Source: Bacteroidales bacterium (lineage in GTDB: Bacteria > Bacteroidota > Bacteroidia > Bacteroidales > P3). From it: a DNA stretch of 64,000 nucleotides. Shown here one piece after another: positions 8,684 through 17,600 of the stretch. Position 1 is the first letter of the stretch, and each line of letters begins with the position of its first letter. The notes under the pieces are model-generated. The model was not told the origin of the DNA, ran no database searches, and was given only the letters and a program-made list of their open reading frames with translations. The position numbers and the translations under genes were made by a program. The stretch lies in contig JAUNHX010000009.1 in assembly GCA_030523765.1 (NCBI GenBank), forward strand, positions 1 through 64,000. Reading direction: 5' to 3'.

Positions 8684-10147
8684 TTAGTCTTTCCGTACAG
8701 GCTCGCTAGTAAGGCCCACTCCCAGTTTTTTGAAGATTTTACGATCCACTTCGCTGGTCATCACCGTAGTATGTACCTGACAGCCTTTGAGTAGGGGCAA
8801 ACATTCTAGCGCCTTCTTGCAGTTGTCGTCGAGCAGACTCAGAATGGAGAGCGCCACCAGCACCTCATCGGTATGCAAACGGGGATTGTTGCCATGCAAT
8901 AACGACACTTTGGTGTGCTGGATAGGTTCGATCATTTTCTGCGAAATCAACTTCACGCTGTGGTCGATGCCTGCCAAATGCTTGGTGGCATTGAGCAGCA
9001 GCGCTGCACATACCCCCAAGAGGGTACTGCTCTTCGAGGTGATGATAGTGCCATCTTGCAGTTCGATGGCGGCAGCCGACACTCCCTCTTTATCGCGACG
9101 CTCTTTGGCAGCCACAGTGGTGCGACGATCGTCGGTAGATATTTTGGCCTGTTTCATCAGCAAAGCAATCTTATTTACCTCGTTGGCACTCGATTTGCCT
9201 ACAGCATAATCGCATTGGGCGGCATAGTAACGGCGAATAATCTCATCTTTGGAGGCTTTGCAGCACACCTCATCGTCCGAGATGCAGAAGCCGGCCATAT
9301 TCACTCCCATATCGGTAGGCGATTTATAGGGATTCTCGCCATAGATACCTTCGAAAAGAGCATTCAATACAGGGAAGATCTCGATATCGCGATTGTAGTT
9401 GACGGCCGTTTCGCCATAGGCTTCGAGATGGAAGGGGTCGATCATATTGACATCGTTCAAATCGGCTGTGGCAGCCTCGTAGGCAATATTCACGGGATGT
9501 TTCAAAGGAATACTCCAAATGGGGAAGGTTTCGAACTTGGCATAGCCTGCTTTCAATCCGCGACGATTCTCCTGATAGAGCTGGCTGAGACATACGGCCA
9601 TCTTGCCGCTGCCGGGACCAGGAGCGGTGATGACTACCAACGGGCGAGTGGTTTCGACGTAATCGTTCTTACCAAAGCCCTCTTCCGAATCGATCAGTTC
9701 CACATTGGTAGGATAGCCTTCAATCAGATAATGATAGTAGACGTTGATACCTTGCCGCTCGAGACGTTCGCGATAGGCAGTAGCACTGGCCTGACCACTA
9801 TAATGGGTAATGACAACCGAATTGACAAGGAAACCGCGACTAATAAAAGCCTCGCGCAGACGGAGCACATCCTCATCGTAGGTGATGCCCAAATCGCCCC
9901 GTTTCTTGTTTTTCTCGATATCAACAGCGCTGATTACAATAACGATCTCAGCATCGTCTTTTAACTGTGTGAGCATCTTCAGCTTGCTATCGGGTTCAAA
10001 ACCGGGTAGCACGCGGCTAGCGTGATAGTCGTCGAATAGTTTTCCGCCAAATTCTAGATAAAGTTTGTTGCCGAACTTACTGATTCTCTCTTTAATGTGT
10101 TCGGATTGTATCCTCAGATACTTCTCGTTGTCAAAACCATGTTCCAT
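8684..10147 (-). CDS. DUF1846 (UPF0371) protein
   Basis: 487 residues, about the usual family length, without signal peptide or membrane segments. It shows the family's N-terminal region (EHIKERISKFGNKLYLEFGGK) and a P-loop-like turn, APGPGSGKMA, near residue 175, followed by the conserved segment KFETFPIWSIPLKHPVN. The family is cytosolic and of unsettled function; the glycine-rich turn suggests nucleotide binding, which is inference. A TAnnTTTG promoter lies just upstream (10176-10183), leaving a leader of about 22 nt. It converges on the acyl-CoA ligase with a shared terminator and forms a single-gene unit. Confidence 0.85.
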   Translation of the reverse strand: MEHGFDNEKYLRIQSEHIKERISKFGNKLYLEFGGKLFDDYHASRVLPGFEPDSKLKMLTQLKDDAEIVIVISAVDIEKNKKRGDLGITYDEDVLRLREAFISRGFLVNSVVITHYSGQASATAYRERLERQGINVYYHYLIEGYPTNVELIDSEEGFGKNDYVETTRPLVVITAPGPGSGKMAVCLSQLYQENRRGLKAGYAKFETFPIWSIPLKHPVNIAYEAATADLNDVNMIDPFHLEAYGETAVNYNRDIEIFPVLNALFEGIYGENPYKSPTDMGVNMAGFCISDDEVCCKASKDEIIRRYYAAQCDYAVGKSSANEVNKIALLMKQAKISTDDRRTTVAAKERRDKEGVSAAAIELQDGTIITSKSSTLLGVCAALLLNATKHLAGIDHSVKLISQKMIEPIQHTKVSLLHGNNPRLHTDEVLVALSILSLLDDNCKKALECLPLLKGCQVHTTVMTSEVDRKIFKKLGVGLTSEPVRKD

Positions 10148-10175
10148 CGTTCGTAGATTAAAGCAATATAAATTT

Positions 10176-10183
10176 CAAAAGTA
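10176..10183 (-). promoter_or_regulatory. Promoter -7 element of the DUF1846 gene
   Basis: On the minus strand TACTTTTG, a perfect TAnnTTTG element, sits 28 bases before the start codon at 10147. Confidence 0.65.
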
Positions 10184-10592
10184 GGATTTTTTTCGCTTGT
10201 GGCTAAAAAAAAGTGGCCTATATCCTTTTAGACCACTGGTAACCAACAAGAAAAATCTATTCGAAAGCAGCTGCTCTTTGTATAAAAAACAACTGTATTG
10301 GAAATAGAAATCACAATTTCGTCATCGTCACATTTCGACACCTCTCATCTATGCTAGTAGAAAAATATGACACCGCTACCTTGCGCTGAAAGACGATAAC
10401 AACCTATGGACAGAACGATCTCAGAATAAAACTACGATGTATTTACTCTTATTAATCCCTCACCCCCAATATTTCTGTATTGTAAGGGTTAAAGAAGCAA
10501 AAAAAACGGAACTACATATGGATGATTTACAATATACTATATAATAAAGATATATTTTTTAATTAATTATTTGGTTAAACAAGAAAAAGCAG
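10184..10592. other. AT-rich intergenic region
   Basis: About 400 bases between two divergent promoters. I see no coding region, repeat or stable hairpin that I would defend. Confidence 0.5.
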
Positions 10593-10600
10593 TATCTTTG
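10593..10600 (+). promoter_or_regulatory. Promoter of the DUF2795 gene
   Basis: TATCTTTG at 10593-10600 with a TTGG at 10571-10574 fits the Bacteroidota -33/-7 pair (22 bases between element starts). The leader to the start codon at 10741 is about 135 nt. Confidence 0.7.
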
Positions 10601-10740
10601 CAAACTAAAGGAAAGCGGCTTTATAGTCGTTTGATGGTGGAAACCACAAAGTTATAATTGATATTCTGCTCTCAAAAAACTAACAAAAGCCCAACTCCTA
10701 CCCCAAGAAAAACACGACCTACAATATAAAAACTATAACA

Positions 10741-10962
10741 ATGTATTGGACTCTTGAATTAGCATCAAAACTGGAAGACGCTCCCTGGCCAGCTACCAAG
10801 GACGAGCTTATTGATTACGCCCAACGTACGGGTGCCCCCCTTGAGGTGATCGAGAACCTTCGTGAGATAGAAGATGAGGGCGATCCTTACGATAGCATCG
10901 AGGACATTTGGCCCGACTACCCTACCAAGGACGATTTCTTCTTCCAAGAGGACGAGTACTAA
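10741..10962 (+). CDS. DUF2795 domain protein
   Basis: A 73-residue acidic cytoplasmic protein, MYWTLELASKLEDAPWPATK and on. The segment PWPATKDELIDYAQRTGAP followed by EVIENL is the DUF2795 signature; small standalone copies with this exact N-terminus are common in Bacteroidota. The C-terminus is strongly acidic and aromatic (DDFFFQEDEY). Function is not known. It has its own promoter and is followed 42 bases later by a terminator, so it is probably expressed as a short abundant message. Confidence 0.85.
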   Translation: MYWTLELASKLEDAPWPATKDELIDYAQRTGAPLEVIENLREIEDEGDPYDSIEDIWPDYPTKDDFFFQEDEY

Positions 10963-11004
10963 TAGTGCTTCGTTCGACGCATCAACACACATCAAGAAGA
11001 ATTG

Positions 11005-11041
11005 CAGACGGTACAACCTATGGGGTGTGCTGTCTGTTTTT
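11005..11041 (+). terminator. Terminator after the DUF2795 gene
   Basis: A 14-position stem (11005-11018 with 11023-11036, one mismatch and two G-T pairs, loop TATG) is followed by TTTTT. It separates the DUF2795 gene from the DUF2520-tatD pair. Confidence 0.75.
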
Positions 11042-11068
11042 CATAAAAAAACAATAAAACACGACGCC

Positions 11069-11881
11069 ATGCAACACGCTGATACTCCTATTACCATCCT
11101 CGGATCGGGCAATGTGGCTACTCATTTAGCCCTGGCTTTCCATCAGGCTGGCTATCCCATAGCACAGATATGGTCGCGCGATTTCGATCATGCCGAGATT
11201 TTGGCCTATCGCGTAGATGCCGAACCCATCAACCAGTTGTCGCTCCTCAAACACTCGTCGGCCGTATACATCTTGGCCGTAAGCGATGACGCTCTCTATG
11301 AGTTGCCCCTCGACCTCGATATGCGGGAGGCTTTGGTGCTCCACACTAGCGGTTCCGTCCCCCTATCAGTGCTCCGTTCTACGGGGCGATATTATGGCGT
11401 ACTCTATGCTCCACAAACCTTTGTACGCAGTCAGCAGATGGATTACAGCAGGCTGCCTTTCTGTATAGAAGCATCCAATCCTGTAGCATTGCAGATGCTA
11501 CAACAATTGGCATCCTCTGTGTCGACCCAAGTGTACGAAGTAGATAGCGACCAGCGACGTTGGCTCCATTTGGCCTCCGTATTTGTAAATAATTTTGGCA
11601 ACGCCCTTCATGCCTTGAGCCAAGATCTGCTAGAGGCACACGGGCTGCGTTTTGAGATGCTACAACCTCTCATTGAGATGACCACCCAGAAAGCTGTCAG
11701 CCAAGAGGCCTCCAACCACTCGCTATGGAAACTGCAAACGGGACCTGCGATCCGTCACGATGAAAAAACCATTGACCGACACCTTACGATGCTAAAAGAG
11801 GACCCTACCCTTTTCGACCTATACCAACTATTTTCCCACACCATACAGGAGCACTGCACACCTAAGGAGGAGAAGGCATGA
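11069..11881 (+). CDS. Rossmann-fold/DUF2520 oxidoreductase-like protein
   Basis: 270 residues from the ATG at 11069; a longer in-frame ORF begins at 10874 but would overlap the DUF2795 gene and its terminator. The N-terminal Rossmann domain has the dinucleotide-binding pattern ILGSGNVATHLALAF (about residues 9-23); the C-terminal helical half is the DUF2520 domain, as in F420-/NADP-dependent oxidoreductase relatives of unknown substrate. The stop codon overlaps the start of tatD by 4 bases (ATGA), so the two are translationally coupled. Family well supported; reaction unknown. Confidence 0.8.
   Translation: MQHADTPITILGSGNVATHLALAFHQAGYPIAQIWSRDFDHAEILAYRVDAEPINQLSLLKHSSAVYILAVSDDALYELPLDLDMREALVLHTSGSVPLSVLRSTGRYYGVLYAPQTFVRSQQMDYSRLPFCIEASNPVALQMLQQLASSVSTQVYEVDSDQRRWLHLASVFVNNFGNALHALSQDLLEAHGLRFEMLQPLIEMTTQKAVSQEASNHSLWKLQTGPAIRHDEKTIDRHLTMLKEDPTLFDLYQLFSHTIQEHCTPKEEKA
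11864..11870 (+). promoter_or_regulatory. Strong Shine-Dalgarno sequence before tatD
   Basis: AAGGAGG ends 7 bases before the tatD ATG (11878). Full anti-SD complementarity is unusual in this phylum and is otherwise absent in this window; here it lies within the DUF2520 coding region. Confidence 0.6.
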
Positions 11882-12654
11882 TACAACTGATCGACACCCA
11901 TTCCCATCTCTACGACGAAGCTTTCGATAATGATCGCAACGATGCAGTAGAACGGGCTCTCCAGGCGGGCGTCGGCCTTATGCTACTACCTGCTATCGAT
12001 CCCGATTCTTACCAACAACAACACGAACTGGCCGAGTCCAATCCCTCTTGTTTCCGCGAAATGATGGGGCTTCATCCTACCTCGATAAAAGAGGACTACC
12101 AACAGCTTTTGGCTATCACGAAACAACTCCTTTTCGATCACCGCGAACGCTATGTAGCCGTTGGCGAGATAGGATTGGATTATTATTGGGATCGCACCTT
12201 CGAACAACAACAACAGGAGGTACTCATAACCCAAATGGGCTGGGCCCAAGAACTCGACTTGCCTGTAACACTCCATGTTCGCAATGCCTACAACGAGCTG
12301 TTTGAACTGCTGCGCAGTCTTAACCGCAGCAGATTCAAGGGGGTGATGCATTGTTTTGGAGGGACTGTAGAGCAGGCGTTGGAGGCTATCGAGATGGGCC
12401 TCCATATCGGTATAGGTGGGGTGGTTACCTTCAAGAAATCGCTGATGGCCGATGTGGTTAAGGCGATACCCTTAACAAGTATTGTACTGGAAACCGATGC
12501 TCCCTATTTGGCACCCGTCCCCCATCGTGGTCATCGCAACGAGAGTGCTTTTGTCCTTCATGTGGCCGAGAAGGTGGCCCAACTCAAAGAGTTGCCTCTC
12601 GAAACTGTAGCTGAGATTACCACAGCCAACGCTCGCAAACTATTCAAATTGTAA
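11878..12654 (+). CDS. tatD: TatD-family metal-dependent hydrolase
   Basis: 258 residues, the usual TatD length. Metal ligands are visible in order: His8 and His10 (IDTHSH), Glu97 (VGEIGLDYYWD), His133 (TLHVRN), His158 (VMHCFGG) and Asp207 (LETDAPYLAP). TatD proteins are cytoplasmic Mg/Mn-dependent nucleases (3'-5' exonuclease activity on damaged or single-stranded nucleic acid has been described for E. coli TatD). Translationally coupled to the DUF2520 gene through an ATGA overlap with a strong ribosome-binding site. Confidence 0.93.
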   Translation: MIQLIDTHSHLYDEAFDNDRNDAVERALQAGVGLMLLPAIDPDSYQQQHELAESNPSCFREMMGLHPTSIKEDYQQLLAITKQLLFDHRERYVAVGEIGLDYYWDRTFEQQQQEVLITQMGWAQELDLPVTLHVRNAYNELFELLRSLNRSRFKGVMHCFGGTVEQALEAIEMGLHIGIGGVVTFKKSLMADVVKAIPLTSIVLETDAPYLAPVPHRGHRNESAFVLHVAEKVAQLKELPLETVAEITTANARKLFKL

Positions 12655-12690
12655 GCGCACCCTTCATATATATAATTAGGTATTTCTTTT

Positions 12691-12744
12691 ATTATATATA
12701 ATAGATGATACAAAAATATTATATATCATAGATGATACAAAAAA
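12691..12744. repeat. 27-bp tandem repeat, two copies
   Basis: Copies 12691-12717 and 12718-12744 match at 25 of 27 positions, each containing ATAGATGATACAAAAA. The second copy supplies part of the A tract that forms the T tail of the tRNA terminator on the minus strand. Confidence 0.75.
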
Positions 12745-12768
12745 AATGGAAACCATTGGGGTTTCCAT
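12739..12768 (-). terminator. Terminator of tRNA-Val
   Basis: A 9-bp stem ATGGAAACC (12746-12754) / GGTTTCCAT (12760-12768) with a 5-nt loop is followed on the minus strand by a run of T (12745-12739), just downstream of the tRNA gene. Confidence 0.85.
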
Positions 12769-12775
12769 CTCTGTG

Positions 12776-12850
12776 TGATCTGTGGCAGATTTGAACTGCC
12801 GACCTCTTGCCTGTCAAGCAAGCGCTCTAAACCAACTGAGCTAACAGATC
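12776..12850 (-). tRNA. tRNA-Val (GAC)
   Basis: A complete cloverleaf on the minus strand: 7-bp acceptor stem GATCTGT/ACAGATC, D-arm GCTC...GAGC, anticodon stem CTTGC/GCAAG with loop TTGACAG (anticodon GAC), and T-arm GGCAG-TTCAAAT-CTGCC. The discriminator base is A, as in other valine tRNAs. CCA is not encoded. A Rho-independent terminator follows. Confidence 0.95.
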
Positions 12851-12962
12851 GTGCTTTTTGCTTTCTAACGGGACTTCTCGCCGTCTCGAAATCGGGTGCA
12901 AAATTACAAACTTTTTTGAAACTACGAGCAAAAAGTTTTCTTTTCAACAAAATTTCTTTCTC

Positions 12963-13763
12963 CTATCGCATCCACTCTGCACAGAACAAAGCAGTTGCAA
13001 TAGCAGCGTTGAGACTTTCACAGGTGCCTCCAATGTTGGGGATTGTTATTTTTTGAGTTACTCGCGATGCCACTTCAGAAGAAATACCCTTCGACTCGTT
13101 GCCTACAATAAGTAGGCCATTGCGCTCCATATGAGTATCGAAAAGACTCTTGCCTTCCAATAAGGCGCCATAGATGGGCAGCCCTTTAGAGGAGGCTTCG
13201 TCGAGCAACGGCAACAGATTGGTATAGCATATCTTGGTTCGAAATACTCCCCCCATCGAAGCTTGCACCACTTTGGCATTATAGCAACTAGCGGTATCGA
13301 GACTACATACTACCTGACGGATGCCAAACCAATCGGCCGTTCGAAGGATAGTACCCAAATTGCCCGGATCTTGAAGATGATCAAGCACTAGGATGGGACC
13401 CTCGCCCAGTTGTGGTAGACTTTGTTCGGGGGGACGTTCTACCAGCATCCATACCTTGTTGGGGGCTTTCATTCCACTTATACGCTCTAACTCGGCATCG
13501 GTAGCCTCGTAGATGTCGATTCCATGCCAACGCATAGTACCCCCCTCGTTGGCTGTACCTCGCAAGCGATTCCACTCGAAACCCCACTCTTGCTGTACCT
13601 CTTCCATCCATTCGGGCAGCGCTACCACAATGCGGATAGTCATTTTTTCGCGCCACGCTTCACTGCACATCTTAGGTCCTTCGACCACAAATACCTGCTC
13701 TGAATCACAGTTTTTCTGCAATTTATAAGAGGATATTTCTTTCTGTTTGCTTTTCGAAATCAT
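12963..13763 (-). CDS. TrmH/SpoU-family RNA 2'-O-methyltransferase
   Basis: 266 residues from the ATG at 13763. The N-terminal part (residues about 1-95) is a substrate-binding domain (SKQKEISSYKLQ, VVEGPKM) and the C-terminal part a SPOUT/TrmH domain with its three motifs: LDHLQDPGNLGTILRTADW, LLIVGNESKGIS and IPNIGGTCESLNAAIA. It methylates a ribose 2'-OH in rRNA or tRNA with S-adenosylmethionine; the exact site is not readable. A longer ORF reaching 13799 was rejected because a promoter -7 element (13768-13775) lies inside it, making this a leaderless or nearly leaderless message. Confidence 0.9.
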   Translation of the reverse strand: MISKSKQKEISSYKLQKNCDSEQVFVVEGPKMCSEAWREKMTIRIVVALPEWMEEVQQEWGFEWNRLRGTANEGGTMRWHGIDIYEATDAELERISGMKAPNKVWMLVERPPEQSLPQLGEGPILVLDHLQDPGNLGTILRTADWFGIRQVVCSLDTASCYNAKVVQASMGGVFRTKICYTNLLPLLDEASSKGLPIYGALLEGKSLFDTHMERNGLLIVGNESKGISSEVASRVTQKITIPNIGGTCESLNAAIATALFCAEWMR

Positions 13764-13767
13764 GCGG

Positions 13768-13775
13768 CAAAGATA
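13768..13775 (-). promoter_or_regulatory. Promoter -7 element abutting the TrmH start
   Basis: On the minus strand TATCTTTG ends 5 bases before the ATG at 13763. Transcription starting the usual few bases downstream would begin at or next to the start codon. Confidence 0.7.
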
Positions 13776-14647
13776 CACTTTTTTTTTCATTCCGCACATT
13801 CTTCCCTTTCTACTGGCAACTCCCTCCTATGATCCACTTACCTTCTTGATGCCACCCGTGTGTTGCCCTTTGGGCATCTAACACTAAAAGTATAGTCAAG
13901 ACCCATTGTTTATATCTATCGAATACCAATATTTGCAATTAGTAATACTAATGCATCATCGTAATCATAGCATATTTGAAACCTAATAGGTGACAAAAAT
14001 TAGTTTTTTCTATACCTTTATTTGTTGTTTTTAGTCAATAATAGAAGAGGGCCACTTATACCTTTTAAAGTTTTTTATGATTTTGTATTATTTTGATTTA
14101 CTGCTACTTTACACAATAACCTAGTATTGATAACAACAATAATGTGATTCTTTTTTTGGTCAATTGAAAAAACTTTGATATATTTGCCCAAATTTTTGAA
14201 ACAAAGATACGATCTTAAAAATACTTGATGAAACTACATAGACAATCGCACTAATAATTGGAAATAAAGAGGCGAAAAATAAAATTAATACTATAATTAC
14301 TAGTTATTTATACATACGCACACTACTCGTTCACTTCCTATAGCCACCCATCAACTCCGCCTCACTATTGAAACAACTAAAGAATATTGTATTATAGAAA
14401 TTATTGATTTGTTCTATTATCTTATTAATATATAGCTTTTTTAATCTATATCGCTGAATCTATTAACACAAAGAATAACTACATATCTGAACCTATGCAA
14501 TTATAGCATTAATAATTAGTAACTGCTTGGACAACCCTACCCACTCGCCCTGCTTCCTCCTACTACCATCTATCGACAAAGAACAACCCGAATAGAGAAC
14601 AATTAAACAAAATTTATTCTATTAACAAATTTTTAAAACCTAATCTT
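13776..14647. other. Long AT-rich region upstream of the first giant surface protein
   Basis: About 870 bases with no supportable coding region. TATATTTG at 14179-14186 is the best -7 element for the downstream gene and would give a leader of about 455 nt. The rest is AT-rich with no clear hairpin. Confidence 0.5.
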
Positions 14648-17600
14648 ATGAGAAGAGTATTACTCGGACTGTTGCTTATAGCGGCACTATGCGTGCCCTG
14701 GGCAACACAGGCACAGGTGAACTACACGTTTGCCACGGGTGTCGATTCGACGATGTGGATTACCCTATCCTCATCTGCTACTCAGGTAGGTTACGCCTAT
14801 GACGACGATGAGAACTCGTCTGTCATCAATATTGGCTTCCCCTTCCAGGTAGGATTATCGACCTACACCCAATTCTCGGTCAACTCCAATGATGTGATTG
14901 GCTTTGGACCTACTGCCATCAACACCTATTGGGGTAATCCTTTCACCTCAACGTATGCCAACAACGCTAGCAGCTATGGTGCGGTTTATCCTTTTGTTAC
15001 CGCCCATGGTATGGACAACGCTATCGGTGCAAATGGCTACATCAAGTATGAGCTAACGGGCACTTCGCCCAACCGTGTAATGGTGATTGAATACTACACC
15101 AACTCGGAATACGACGACAGCCAAAATGCTTCGATACGCTATCAGGTTCAGCTCCACGAGGACTCGAGCCGTATTCGTATTATTTATGGCACCTCTACTG
15201 CCTCTTATTATGACGGCTACCAAGCTGGTATTGCCACCGCTAGCAATGAAAACTGGACGGTGAACACTACCGCTCACACCATGACTGCTGGTACGTCGGC
15301 CGTTTCGACTACCTATAGCTCGTGGCCTGGTGCTAACCGCTACTACGATTTCGTTCCTCCCGTCATTACCTGCCCTCAGCCATTCGACCTGGTTGTTGAC
15401 GCCTCCCAAACCGAGGCCACCCTTTCGTGGACTGCTGGTGGTAGCGAGAGCTCGTGGGAAGTATTGTTCAACGACAGCATTAGCACTATCGTTACCGATA
15501 CCTTCCATACCGAATACAACCTTACAGCCAACACCAATTACACCTTCGCCGTTCGTGCTATCTGCGGTGATGGTGATTCTAGTTTCTGGGTTACCTATTC
15601 CTTCGCCACTCCTTGCGACTACATCGACTCGATACCTTATATATATGATTTCGAAGATGCCTCGACAGGTAGCAGTTCGAATACCAACTTTGTATCGTGC
15701 TGGAATCGTTTAACCGATGGCACCTCTACCTATTGCAACTACCCCTATGTTTCGAGCAGTTCTACCTACAACCATACTACTGGTGGTACCAAGGGCCTTT
15801 ACTGGTACAACAGTACTACAACATCGTATGGTAGCTATCACTGCATCGTGCTTCCTGGTGTAGATATCGACAATAATCCTATCAACACTCTGCAGCTGAA
15901 ATTTTGGTCGCGTGCCTCCTCTGCTTCTTACGCTCCCGAATTCAAAGTGGGTGTGATGACCGATCCCACCAACATCAGCACCTTCACCGAGGTGGCTACC
16001 ATCAATGTAGAGGGTACCACTTGGACCGAATATGAGGCATTCCTCTCTACCTATGAAGGCACTGGCCGTTATGTAGCCATCTGTGCTTATCTGGGTAACT
16101 CTTACTGGTATGCTTATGTTGATGACATCACGCTCGATCTGATGCCCTCTTGCCCCCACGTGAACAGCGTTGCTGTTGACTCGGTTGGCAGCGACTTTGT
16201 AGACATCAGCTGGGTTGCTGCTGGCGACGAAACCGAATGGTTGATCTATCTGAACGATAGCATCATCGGTACTAGCACCGACACCACCTATTCCATTACC
16301 GGACTCAACCTTAATACTGTTTATAACATTGGCGTTGCTGCCCTCTGCAGCAGCACCGATACCAGTAGCATCGTCTCCGTTTCGGCACGTACACTGGCTG
16401 GCGAACCTATCAGCACCTTCCCCTATGTATGCGGCTTCGACACCGAGGCTTCGCGTGCCGACTGGGTACTTGAAAATGGTACTCAAACCAACCAATGGTG
16501 GATCGACACCGCTTCGCTCTATATCAGCAACGACTCGGGTGCCAACAACAGCTACACCGCTTCCTCTACATCCTATGTATTTGCTTATATCACCCTTTCG
16601 CTCGATGCTGCTTCGTACAACTACAGCTACGATTGGAGAGCCTATGGTGAAAGCTGCTGCGACTTTATCCGCGCCGCTATCGTTCCTAACACTGTTGAAT
16701 TCACCGCTGGTTCGTACTGCGGCTTCAATAGCACCTCGGGTGTTCCTACTGGCGGTATCGCTATCGATGGTGAATATCGTTTGAACCTTTCCTCCTCTTG
16801 GACCACTCAGGCTGGCGAATTCTATATCCCCACTGCTGGCCAATACAAGATGGTCTTCATGTGGCGCAACGATGGTAGTGTAGGCACCATGCCTCCCGCT
16901 GCTATCGACAATGTGATGCTGAGTCTCGTTACCTGCCCCACTCCTCGTAACCTAACGGCCGAATATGTTTCGGGCGACTCGATTACCGTATCGTGGGAAG
17001 CTGGTGCTGACGAAACATCATGGGTTGTTAGCAACGGCGTTGACACTGTAGCCGTTTACGACACCACCTATACCTTCGAACAACTTACTCCTAACACTCC
17101 TTATGTGATCACCGTTCTTGCCGACTGTGGTAGCGATGACTCCAGCCGTGCTATCTCTATCACGGTTCGCACCGCTTGTGCGAAAGTATCTCAGTTCCCC
17201 ATGGTGGAAGACTTCGAGAACCAAACTACTGGTAGCAGCTCGAACTCTACCTTTATCCCTTGCTGGAATCGCTTAACTGATGCCACTTCGTCCTATGGCA
17301 ATTATCCCTATGTATCAGGTAGCTCTACCTACAACCACACCGATGGTGGTACGAAGGGTCTCTACTGGTATCGTAGCACCACCGCCTCCTATGGCAACTA
17401 CCATACTGTTGTTCTTCCTGAGGTCGACACCTCAGTAGCTCCTCTCAATACGCTGATGCTCACCTTCTGGTCAAGACCATCTAGCACCAGCTATAGCCCC
17501 GTATTATATGTAGGTACGATGACTGACGGCACCGCCGATTCTACCTTTACTCCTTATGACACGATCAATATCGACAACAGCAGCACCGATTGGCAGAAAT

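Noticed and set aside
10874-11068. Upstream extension of the DUF2520 protein
   Set aside because: It would overlap the DUF2795 gene in another frame and run through its terminator hairpin; the Rossmann fold begins right after the ATG at 11069.
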